NCBI GenBank assembly: GCA_003695555.1
Contig: RFIU01000114.1
Location: 1-12,779, forward strand
Source: Alphaproteobacteria bacterium
GTDB taxonomy: Bacteria > Pseudomonadota > Alphaproteobacteria > Sphingomonadales > Rhodothalassiaceae
Direction of reading: 5' to 3'
Length of the DNA: 12,779 bases
Positions within the stretch are counted from its first letter, which is position 1. Each line of letters opens with the position of its first letter. The notes under the pieces are model-generated. The model had not been told where the DNA came from, searched no databases, and worked only from the letters and a program-made list of their open reading frames with translations. The translations under genes were made by a program, and so were the position numbers. This document shows positions 1 to 5,657 of this stretch, piece after piece.

Positions 1-773
1 CGCCCGCAGCACCGCCGACAGCCGCCCCATCCGCACCGCGGCTCGAAGCGGAGGCGGGCGAACGCGCAACGCGGATTCCGCTGCGCTCGATCCGCAAGGC
101 GACAGCCCAACAGATGCAGCGAAGCTGGCGCGAGATTCCGCATGTCGTGCTCGAAGACCGCATCGACGTGACGAAGCTCGAGCGTTTCCGTCGGCGTCAC
201 AAGGCCGAGGTAGAGAAGGCGGGCGGCAAGCTCACCCTCCTGCCCTTCGTCATCAAGGCGGCGGTCGTCGCGCTGAAGCGCCATCCGCGTTTCAACGCCT
301 CGATCGATATGGAAGCCGGCGAGATCATCGAAAAGCATGATCATAACATCGGCGTCGCGCTCGACTCGGCGCGCGGCCTGATCGTGCCGGTGCTCAAGCA
401 TGCCGACCAGTCGAGCGTTTTCGATCTCGCCCTCAGGCTCAGCGAGCTGATCGAGCGGGTGCGCGAAGGCAAGGCTGCGCCCGAAGAACTTCAGGGCGGC
501 ACCTTCACCGTTACCAATATCGGCTCGCTCGGCGCCAACGGCCTGCTGGCGATGATCAACCATCCCGAAATCGCGATCCTCGGCATGGGCCCGGGACGGC
601 TGGAACCGGTGATCATTGGTGACCTTGACGACTATGAAGTCGAGGCGCGCTATGTCGTGCCCTTCACGCTGACCTTCGATCATCGGGTCAATGACGGCGC
701 GGACGGTGCACGTTTCCTGGCCACTTTCCGCGAGGTATTGAGCGATCCCGAGCAGCTCGCCCTCAAGGGCTGA
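1..773 (+). CDS. 2-oxo-acid dehydrogenase complex E2 (dihydrolipoyl acyltransferase), C-terminal catalytic part; 5' end outside window
   Basis: The reading frame is open from position 3 to the TGA at 771-773 (256 visible residues), so the gene starts before the window. The first ~20 residues are Ala/Pro-rich, as in the flexible linkers of E2 proteins. Next comes a segment around IRKATAQQM typical of the start of the catalytic domain. The rest is the chloramphenicol-acetyltransferase-like core, with FTVTNIGSLG and INHPEIAILGMG near the middle and the active-site signature DHRVNDGAD close to the end (catalytic His about visible residue 227, Asp about 231). By family, this core transfers the acyl group from lipoamide to CoA in a large cytoplasmic complex with E1 and E3. 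Lipoyl and E1/E3-binding domains should lie upstream. The core looks closest to pyruvate dehydrogenase E2 of the AceF type, but branched-chain or acetoin E2 cannot be excluded without the E1 genes, so no symbol is given. A GC-rich hairpin 73 nt after the stop suggests this ends its operon. Confidence 0.93.
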   Translation, partial: PAAPPTAAPSAPRLEAEAGERATRIPLRSIRKATAQQMQRSWREIPHVVLEDRIDVTKLERFRRRHKAEVEKAGGKLTLLPFVIKAAVVALKRHPRFNASIDMEAGEIIEKHDHNIGVALDSARGLIVPVLKHADQSSVFDLALRLSELIERVREGKAAPEELQGGTFTVTNIGSLGANGLLAMINHPEIAILGMGPGRLEPVIIGDLDDYEVEARYVVPFTLTFDHRVNDGADGARFLATFREVLSDPEQLALKG

Positions 774-845
774 ATCGTGAGGATGACCCACCGCGCTAAG
801 AGGATGCGTCCGACCCGGTGAGGGACAGGTGCCAGCCCATCGAAG

Positions 846-881
846 CCCCCTTCCCGCCGCCGAGGCGCGGCAGGAAGGGGG
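846..881 (+). terminator. Strong GC-rich hairpin after the E2 gene, probable terminator
   Basis: The arm CCCCCTTCCCGCCGC (846-860) pairs with GCGGCAGGAAGGGGG (867-881). This gives 15 positions with one mismatch around a 6-nt loop, and G845/T882 plus A844/T883 can extend the stem. Only two T residues follow, so it lacks a classical U tract; such hairpins are common at gene ends in GC-rich bacteria. It lies between the E2 stop (773) and the nnrS ribosome-binding site (906), so it probably separates the two transcripts. It also argues against the longer nnrS reading from a GTG at 829, which would run through the hairpin. Confidence 0.6.
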
Positions 882-905
882 TTCCTATGGCCGCCATGGA
901 ATGCC

Positions 906-910
906 GGAGG
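906..910 (+). promoter_or_regulatory. Ribosome-binding site that fixes the nnrS start
   Basis: GGAGG lies 8 nt before the ATG at 919. The other in-frame starts upstream (GTG at 829, ATG at 901) have no comparable Shine-Dalgarno sequence at the right distance. The conserved part of the protein also begins only after residue 10 of the 919 reading. Confidence 0.7.
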
Positions 911-918
911 AACGGACG

Positions 919-2109
919 ATGAATCAGAACGCCGGCCCGATGCGGCGGTTCTCCGCTGATGACGCGGCAAGGCTGTTTTTCAGCGCGGGGTTTCTGCTCG
1001 CGGCGCTGATCGGGGGGCTGCGCGCGCTCGAAGGGATGGGGGAGATTGCCGCTCTAGCGTATCCCGTACGCTGGCACGGGCACGAGATGCTGCTCGGCTT
1101 CGCCCCGGCGCTGATCGCCGGCTATCTGGTCGCCGCACGGGCTCCGCATCTTGCTCTGCTCCTCTTTGCCGGCTGGCTTGCCGCCAGACTTGCCCTGCCG
1201 GCGAGCCTGATACTCGATACCGGCTGGCCGATGCTGCTTTCGCCGCTCTTCACCCTGGCACTGGCACTGATTGCAGGCGCCCCCTTCCGCCGCAAGGAGA
1301 TGCGCGCCAGCAACCGCATCTTCGCGCTCGTCCTGCTGATCTTCCCATTGGCCGACATCATCCATCTGGGCGGTGTCTGGATCGGACGTCCGGCCATGGA
1401 GCCTGCCGGGCTGCTGCTTGCCGCCGATGGCCTGCTCGCGATGCTTTTCCTGATGGGGGGACGCATCCTCGCTGCGACGGCCAACGGTCTGGCCCAGCGA
1501 CGGGGGATGCGCATCGACATGCGCCGGGCAACGCTGCATGAGCGGCTGGGTGTCGGACTGTTGATCGGGCTGTTCGTCCTCGATGGCCTCGACGCACCGG
1601 ATGCGGCACGCGGTCTGGTCGCCGCAATGGCGGCGGGGATGGTCTTTGTGCGCCTCTATCACTTCCGCATCCTCGGCCAGCTCATCCGACCAGGCGTCTG
1701 GAAAAATCCCGGCGGAGATCATGCCGCGGCTCTGTTGACTCTGGGTTATGTCTGGATCGCCATCGGCCTGTTTTCACGCGCAATCATCGGCGATCTTTAC
1801 TGGCTCACCTCGCCGCTCGTCGCCCTGCATCCGGCATGGATCGGCGGGCTGGGCACGCTCAGCGCAACGATCAGCCTGCGCAGCCGCCATCGGCGGATGG
1901 CCGGAAGCTCGCACCTGCCATTGAGCATGGCGTGGCCCGTGCTGCTCTTCACCCCCGCCGCGCTGGCCCGGATGCTCGCGATCCCGGACCTGCCGGCGCG
2001 CGCCGGCTGGCTGCTCGTCGCAGGAAGCGTGTGGGTCTTCGCCTGTCTGTGGGTTGCCATCCTCCATGCCGGGCGCATCGGATCGTCCACCGGGTCGCCA
2101 CGAGATTGA
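919..2109 (+). CDS. nnrS: NnrS family polytopic membrane protein (nitric oxide stress related)
   Basis: The protein has 396 residues and is almost wholly hydrophobic, with roughly 10-12 possible membrane segments; the first is about residues 19-36. Near the N-terminus is the family signature WHGHEM at 52-57 followed by GFAPALIAGYL, which matches the WHxHEMLFGF...AGFL pattern of NnrS. A second family landmark, MGGRIL, is near 179. The region around His304 (VALHPAWIGGLGTLSATISL) corresponds to the later HALTVGAIGTM-type motif but is clearly diverged. NnrS proteins are inner-membrane haem- and copper-containing proteins, first found as products of NO-responsive genes and linked to resistance to nitric oxide. 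Their biochemical activity is not settled. No nitrite or nitric oxide reductase gene is in the window, so here it is an orphan. The gene is convergent with pleD (34 nt between stops). Family assignment is fairly firm; function is known only at family level. Confidence 0.82.
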   Translation: MNQNAGPMRRFSADDAARLFFSAGFLLAALIGGLRALEGMGEIAALAYPVRWHGHEMLLGFAPALIAGYLVAARAPHLALLLFAGWLAARLALPASLILDTGWPMLLSPLFTLALALIAGAPFRRKEMRASNRIFALVLLIFPLADIIHLGGVWIGRPAMEPAGLLLAADGLLAMLFLMGGRILAATANGLAQRRGMRIDMRRATLHERLGVGLLIGLFVLDGLDAPDAARGLVAAMAAGMVFVRLYHFRILGQLIRPGVWKNPGGDHAAALLTLGYVWIAIGLFSRAIIGDLYWLTSPLVALHPAWIGGLGTLSATISLRSRHRRMAGSSHLPLSMAWPVLLFTPAALARMLAIPDLPARAGWLLVAGSVWVFACLWVAILHAGRIGSSTGSPRD

Positions 2110-2143
2110 TACCGACCGGCCCGAAAGGAAGCATGAATGGCCT

Positions 2144-3520
2144 TCAGGCCGCGGCGATGACGACGCGATTGCGGCCTTCGTTCTTGGCCTGATAGAGCGC
2201 TACATCCGCATGGTCGATCAGGTCATTGCCGTTGTGGATCGAATCGTTCAGGCTCGCCAGGCCGAGGCTGGCGGTCACCGGAATTTCCGTTCCCCCCGGC
2301 AGTTGGAAGGGGTGCGAAGCGGTAATTTCGCGCAGCCGTTCGGCGATGCGGCGGGCTTCCTCGGGCGCGGTCTCGGGCATGATGATGACGAACTCCTCGC
2401 CGCCATAGCGCGCCGCAAGATCGACACCGCGAATGTTTCGGGTGATCCGTGCGGCGAACTCACGCAGCACCTCGTCGCCCGCGGCATGTCCGTAGCGGTC
2501 ATTGATCTGCTTGAAATGATCCAGATCCAGCATCACCAGCGAGAGCGGCTTGCCTTTCGCGCGTGAGGCACGAATCTGGGTTTCAAGATGACTGGTCATG
2601 TAGTGGCGGTTATAGAGCCCGGTCACCGCATCGGTGGTTGCCAGTTGCATAGAGAGATGGAAGTTCTCCCATAGACGATCGGCATAGCGTTTGCGCTTCA
2701 GGTTGGTGCGCGCACGGGCCAGCAGTTCGAGCTTGTCAACGGGGCGGATCAGATAGTCGTTCACTCCCATTTCGAAGGCCCGCACGAGCTGTCGCTGCCC
2801 GTGCTCGTCATCATCTACGATGACCAGGATCGGGACCCGGCGAGTCTCATCGAATGAGCGCAGTCGCGAGCAGACCCACAGCCCATCGGTGTCACGCATT
2901 TCCAAAGAGATGATGATCAGGTCGAAGTTCTTCTCGCGCGCTCGATCCGCGACATCTTCGCCGCCGGCACTCAAATGAATGGTGGCCATGCCTTCCAGCG
3001 CCCGGGCCAGACGGGCCGCAGCCTTCGGCTGATCCTCGACAATAAGGATGCTGGTGTTGCCCGGATCGAAGGTTTCCTCCTCGCGTTCTTCCGACTGCAG
3101 GCCAAAGGTCTGGCTGGTACTTTCGCGATTGCGAAGCTCGTCCACCATCACCTTGAGACGCACCAGCGAGCGCACCCGCGCGAACAGCGCCGTATCATCC
3201 ACCGGCTTGGTCAGAAAATCATCGGCGCCGGCCTCCAGACCGGCAATCCGGTCGGACCGCTGGTCGAGGGCGGTAATCATCACCACGGGGATATGCGAGG
3301 TGCCAGGGTCGCCCTTGATCCGACGGCAGACTTCGTAACCGTTCATGCCGGGCATCATTACATCGAGCAGAACGATGTCGGGATGTTCCCGCTGGACGAT
3401 CTCAAGCGCCGCCGGTCCCGATGTCGCGGTGAGGACGTCGAAATACTCACTGCTCAGCTTGGCTTCCAGCAGTTTGACATTCGGCAGCACATCATCGACG
3501 ACGAGGACCCGTGCGGTCAT
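2144..3520 (-). CDS. pleD: PleD-like response regulator diguanylate cyclase (REC-REC-GGDEF)
   Basis: The protein has 458 residues, close to the 454 of Caulobacter PleD, in the same domain order. REC1 (about 1-125) has the acidic pair D9/D10, phosphoacceptor D53 in LLDVMMPG, T83 and K105. REC2 (about 155-285) has Ser (S205, in LIIISLEMRD) where the phosphoacceptor Asp would be; this fits the pseudo-receiver adaptor role known for PleD. The GGDEF domain (about 290-458) has GGEEF at 373-377 and the inhibitory-site motif RGVD at 364-367. By family, phosphorylation of REC1 drives dimerisation and conversion of two GTP to cyclic di-GMP, and product binding at RxxD inhibits the enzyme. In Caulobacter, PleD acts at the pole in the swarmer-to-stalked transition. 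The ATG at 3520 overlaps the divK stop as ATGA, so translational coupling within a divK-pleD operon is likely. No recognisable Shine-Dalgarno sequence is adjacent to this start, which also fits coupling. Confidence 0.95.
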   Translation of the reverse strand: MTARVLVVDDVLPNVKLLEAKLSSEYFDVLTATSGPAALEIVQREHPDIVLLDVMMPGMNGYEVCRRIKGDPGTSHIPVVMITALDQRSDRIAGLEAGADDFLTKPVDDTALFARVRSLVRLKVMVDELRNRESTSQTFGLQSEEREEETFDPGNTSILIVEDQPKAAARLARALEGMATIHLSAGGEDVADRAREKNFDLIIISLEMRDTDGLWVCSRLRSFDETRRVPILVIVDDDEHGQRQLVRAFEMGVNDYLIRPVDKLELLARARTNLKRKRYADRLWENFHLSMQLATTDAVTGLYNRHYMTSHLETQIRASRAKGKPLSLVMLDLDHFKQINDRYGHAAGDEVLREFAARITRNIRGVDLAARYGGEEFVIIMPETAPEEARRIAERLREITASHPFQLPGGTEIPVTASLGLASLNDSIHNGNDLIDHADVALYQAKNEGRNRVVIAAA

Positions 3521-3891
3521 GGAGCATCGCCCAGAAATTTCTTGATGGTGGCAAGAAAGTCGCCGACCGAGATCGGCTTGGCAATATAGGCCTCACAGCC
3601 GCCCTCGCGGATCTTTTCCTCGTCCCCCTTCATCGCGAAGGCGGTAACCGCAATCACCGGGATGGCGCGCAGATCCTCGTCCTCCTTGATCCATTTGGTC
3701 ACCTCCAGCCCGGAAACCTCAGGGAGCTGGATATCCATCAGAATCAGATCGGGGCGGTGCTCACGCGCCAGCTCGAGCGCTTCGAGGCCATCGCGAGTCT
3801 GGACCGTCTCATAGGCATGCGCCTCGAGAAGGTCGCAGAAGAGCTTCATGTTCAGCTCATTGTCCTCGACGATCAGAATCTTCTTGGGCAT
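3517..3891 (-). CDS. divK: DivK single-domain response regulator
   Basis: This is a 124-residue stand-alone receiver, the usual DivK length. It begins MPKKILIVEDNELNMKLF, with acidic pocket E9/D10, phosphoacceptor D53 in LILMDIQLP, and EVTKWIKEDEDL, AVTAFAMKGDEEKIREGGC and the conserved Lys in YIAKP, all highly typical of alphaproteobacterial DivK. The ATG at 3891 gives the family N-terminus. An ATG at 3900 would add only three residues (MAH), and longer readings enter non-conserved sequence. The Shine-Dalgarno signal is weak for both starts. In Caulobacter, DivK is phosphorylated by DivJ and dephosphorylated by PleC. DivK~P acts on DivL and CckA to lower CtrA activity, and also stimulates DivJ and PleC, which phosphorylates PleD. 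Its stop overlaps the pleD start by 4 nt, so the two kinase targets are made together. The region upstream (3892-4192) should hold the promoter. Confidence 0.95.
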   Translation of the reverse strand: MPKKILIVEDNELNMKLFCDLLEAHAYETVQTRDGLEALELAREHRPDLILMDIQLPEVSGLEVTKWIKEDEDLRAIPVIAVTAFAMKGDEEKIREGGCEAYIAKPISVGDFLATIKKFLGDAP

Positions 3892-4046
3892 GTGAGCCAT
3901 CCCGCAGAATTGCCGGTTGATTTCCTGATGATGCGGGCGCGCATGTCCCTTGCCCTCGTCACACTCCAAGTGTTCTCTGCCACCATGCGCTGCCCCCGAC
4001 CAGCTTGCCCCGAATGGGATCCTAGGTCGCCAATCCTAAAGAATAG

Positions 4047-4075
4047 TTTATTCACGTGCGAGAAGAATCTTTCAA
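4047..4075 (-). promoter_or_regulatory. Possible sigma-70-type promoter for divK-pleD
   Basis: On the minus strand, TTGAAA (4075-4070) is followed after exactly 17 nt by AATAAA (4052-4047). The first matches the TTGACA consensus at 5 of 6 positions and the second matches TATAAT at 4 of 6. It points toward divK, whose start is about 155 nt downstream, leaving a long leader. The GANTC site lies inside the spacer next to the -35 element. No start site is known, so this is a prediction by eye. Confidence 0.35.
4065..4069. promoter_or_regulatory. GANTC (CcrM-type methylation) site next to the putative divK -35 box
   Basis: The sequence is GAATC, a GANTC site, directly adjacent to the proposed -35 hexamer at 4070-4075. 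In Caulobacter and relatives, the methyltransferase CcrM modifies GANTC, and GcrA with sigma-70 uses methylated sites in promoters to time cell-cycle genes. A regulatory role here is inferred only from position. The motif is short and single copies occur by chance. Confidence 0.35.
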
Positions 4076-4076
4076 G

Positions 4077-4100
4077 TGCGACATCACAGGTCGCATTTTT
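4077..4100 (+). terminator. Perfect dyad with T5 tail: attenuator/terminator-like hairpin or regulator operator
   Basis: TGCGAC (4077-4082) and GTCGCA (4090-4095) are perfect inverted repeats with a 7-nt spacer, followed at once by five T residues (4096-4100). In RNA from the plus strand, the stem can grow to nine pairs (A4074-U4098, A4075-U4097 and G4076-U4096), giving an intrinsic-terminator shape. No plus-strand gene lies just upstream, so it could be a leader attenuator of the HAD-like gene or the end of a small RNA. Alternatively, as DNA, it is a 19-bp dyad immediately upstream of the proposed divK -35 box, where a dimeric regulator could bind. Confidence 0.4.
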
Positions 4101-4192
4101 CGTCATGGTTGCAATACTGGATGAATTCATGGCTAAGCAAACGGAAACATGCAAGACATCGTACCACCGTTCAAGATGAAGGGATCCGAAGC

Positions 4193-4798
4193 GTGAAGGA
4201 TCGTCCTCTTTATCTGCTTGATGCCGACGAGGTTCTGATCGCCTTCGTCGACCCCTTTGCCGCCTTCCTGAAAAAGAGGGGATACCGGCTTCATTTCGGC
4301 AGCTTCGCCCTAGCCGGCAATATCTACCCCCTCGATAGCGATGAGCCCTGTAATGAGGAAGAGGTCGCTCGACTCATTTCAGAATATTTCAATAGCTGCT
4401 GCGACCGTTGCGAAGCCATTCCCGGGGCCGTCGAGGCGGTTCGCACGCTTCAGAAGTTCGGTGATGTGGTCATCCTGACCAATGTTCCCGGGCATCTTGC
4501 CGAGCGCCGCCGCCGTGCCCTTGCCCGGATCGGAATTGATACCCCCCTGACCGCAAATCGGGGGCCGAAAGGTCCTCGTGCGCGAGAATTTGCCGAAGGT
4601 CGGCGCGCGCCCGTCGTCTTTCTTGATGACCTGCCCCTTCAACATGCTTCAGTTGCCCGCCACGCGCCTTCAGTCAGGCGGGTGCATTTTCTTGCCCATC
4701 CGCGGCTGCGTGATCTCGTGCCACCGGCAGATGCTGCCGAGCGCAGCTTTTCGAACTGGCCGGAATGCCTGGAATATCTGATTGAAATAACAGGATAA
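4193..4798 (+). CDS. HAD-superfamily hydrolase-like protein
   Basis: The 201-residue protein has the four HAD signatures in order. Motif I is LLDADEV (nucleophile D10, acid/base D12). Motif II is ILTN (T96). A candidate motif III lysine is K126 in GPKGP. Motif IV is VFLDDLP (D145, D146). Between motifs I and II a helical cap-like region carries clustered cysteines C69, C70 and C73 (CCDRC), with C53 nearby. HAD enzymes usually transfer phosphate through an aspartyl-phosphate intermediate; the substrate cannot be inferred here. The GTG at 4193 is chosen because AAGGGA lies 8 nt before it and motif I starts seven residues in. In-frame starts at 4076 (GTG) and 4121 (ATG) would add a basic, non-conserved N-terminus, and 4076 would read through the T5 hairpin. 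The gene is divergent from divK and 102 nt upstream of the GGDEF gene, so co-transcription with that gene is possible. Confidence 0.72.
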   Translation: MKDRPLYLLDADEVLIAFVDPFAAFLKKRGYRLHFGSFALAGNIYPLDSDEPCNEEEVARLISEYFNSCCDRCEAIPGAVEAVRTLQKFGDVVILTNVPGHLAERRRRALARIGIDTPLTANRGPKGPRAREFAEGRRAPVVFLDDLPLQHASVARHAPSVRRVHFLAHPRLRDLVPPADAAERSFSNWPECLEYLIEITG

Positions 4799-4818
4799 TC
4801 AATTCCGCCGGAGGCTGG

Positions 4819-4834
4819 ATGCCAGAAATGGCAT
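4819..4834 (+). other. Short perfect hairpin with GAAA tetraloop between the HAD-like and GGDEF genes
   Basis: ATGCCA (4819-4824) and TGGCAT (4829-4834) pair perfectly around the loop GAAA (4825-4828), a GNRA-type tetraloop. It lies 20 nt after the HAD-like stop and 66 nt before the GGDEF start. No U tract follows, so it is a poor terminator; an mRNA-stability or processing element, or chance, are all possible. Confidence 0.35.
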
Positions 4835-4900
4835 GGTTGCTGCTTGTCATCGGGCGAAGCATTCGTTTGTGCCCGACCGAAAGAAGAGGAGCGTCGACCC

Positions 4901-5599
4901 ATGAGCCAAGCCATTTCGCTGGAAAGCCTGCGCCAGAACGGTACTCAGCCCTTGCCGCAGCATCTGGTCGAACGTTTCCTTTCGCTCGGTCAGGAGGCGA
5001 TTTCCCAGATTCCGATGGAACCGGCGCTGATCGCCAAATTCCTGTCCTATGCCGCGGCCGCCGAGCAGGAGCTTGCCGACCAGCGGGAACGGATCGCGCG
5101 TCTCGAACAGCTCTCTGCCACTGACGAGCTCACCGGACTCGCCAATCGCCGCGGTTTCTGTCAGGCGCTCCAGAAAGCGTTGGCGGCCGCCCGACGGCAT
5201 CAGGAAACCGGCTTGCTGGCCTATTTCGATCTGGACCAGTTCAAGCAGATCAACGACCGCCACGGTCATCTGGTCGGCGATGCGGTGCTGCGCCATGTCG
5301 CCCGTTTGCTGAAAAGCGCCAGCCGTCTGGAAGATACCGCCGCGCGTCTCGGCGGCGATGAATTCACGCTCGTCTTTCCCCGCTGTGGCGCCCGCAGCGG
5401 CGCCCGCCGAGTGCAGCGAATCCGCACCCTCATCGAAAAGCGCCCCTTCCGGCGCGACGGTCTGGTGCTGCCGCTGCGCATCAGCCTCGGGGTCGTCTCC
5501 TTCAACAGCGAATCCGACTTCGATCGCCTGCTCGAGGACGCCGACCGGGCCATGTACGCCGACAAGCGCGAGCGTCAGGTATTAAAGATCGCCGGCTAG
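4901..5599 (+). CDS. GGDEF-domain diguanylate cyclase with short N-terminal region
   Basis: The 232-residue protein has no visible signal peptide or membrane segment, so it is probably cytoplasmic. Residues 1-50 are not recognised. Residues about 51-72 look like a short coiled coil leading into the GGDEF domain, whose DELTGLANRRGF starts at about 75. FDLDQFKQIND (D110) supplies the first metal-binding Asp, GGDEF is intact at 151-155, and RLED at 142-145 is the RxxD inhibitory site at the usual distance. LGVVSF and DADRAMYADK near the C-terminus complete the domain. The protein should therefore make cyclic di-GMP from two GTP and be subject to product inhibition. The coiled-coil-plus-GGDEF layout resembles stand-alone alphaproteobacterial cyclases such as Caulobacter DgcB, but I do not claim orthology. 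The ATG at 4901 is preferred because AGGAG (4887-4891) lies 9 nt before it; a longer in-frame reading from 4844 lacks a good site. It is convergent with prfB. Confidence 0.9.
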   Translation: MSQAISLESLRQNGTQPLPQHLVERFLSLGQEAISQIPMEPALIAKFLSYAAAAEQELADQRERIARLEQLSATDELTGLANRRGFCQALQKALAAARRHQETGLLAYFDLDQFKQINDRHGHLVGDAVLRHVARLLKSASRLEDTAARLGGDEFTLVFPRCGARSGARRVQRIRTLIEKRPFRRDGLVLPLRISLGVVSFNSESDFDRLLEDADRAMYADKRERQVLKIAG

Positions 5600-5628
5600 G
5601 CGCTACCTTATTCCTCAACATGTCAGAC

Positions 5629-5651
5629 GATGACGGCGCAAGGCCGTTGTC
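5629..5651. terminator. Hairpin between the convergent GGDEF gene and prfB, possible terminator
   Basis: GATGACGGC (5629-5637) can pair with GCCGTTGTC (5643-5651) around the loop GCAAG. This gives nine pairs, two of them G-U in the plus-strand RNA. It sits in the 58-nt gap between the two stops, where a terminator for either gene is expected. There is no proper T tract on either side, so the call is tentative. Confidence 0.35.
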
Positions 5652-5657
5652 TTCAGC

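Larger units (their letters stand above)
3892..4192. other. Divergent intergenic region between divK and the HAD-like gene (301 nt)
   Basis: No convincing coding sequence was found here. The stretch is noticeably more AT-rich than its surroundings at about 4031-4140. It holds a possible sigma-70 promoter reading toward divK, one GANTC site, a perfect dyad TGCGAC-N7-GTCGCA followed by T5, a small palindrome GAATA-GTT-TATTC at 4041-4053, and two copies of AGGTCGC in the same orientation at 4024-4030 and 4088-4094, whose starts are 64 nt apart. No full CtrA box (TTAA-N7-TTAA) was seen. A plus-strand promoter for the HAD-like gene could not be identified with any confidence. Confidence 0.6.

Noticed and set aside
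829..918. Longer nnrS start at GTG 829
   Set aside because: It would translate through a strong hairpin (846-881) and add 30 non-conserved residues. The ATG at 919 has GGAGG 8 nt upstream.
2110..2150. GGCC-TTCA-GGCC hairpin at the nnrS/pleD convergence as a terminator
   Set aside because: It is only a 4-bp stem that overlaps the end of the pleD coding sequence and has no T tract.
2975..3589. Plus-strand open frame antisense to pleD
   Set aside because: It covers the conserved receiver region of pleD and the pleD/divK junction. The translation has no domain features, so it is a shadow frame.
3892..3969. Longer divK start (TTG at 3969)
   Set aside because: The extra 26 residues are not part of any receiver domain. 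Family N-termini match MPKKILIVEDN from 3891.
3892..4192. CtrA binding box (TTAA-N7-TTAA) upstream of divK
   Set aside because: I looked for it because divK is under CtrA control in Caulobacter. No TTAA pair with the right spacing is present in this region.
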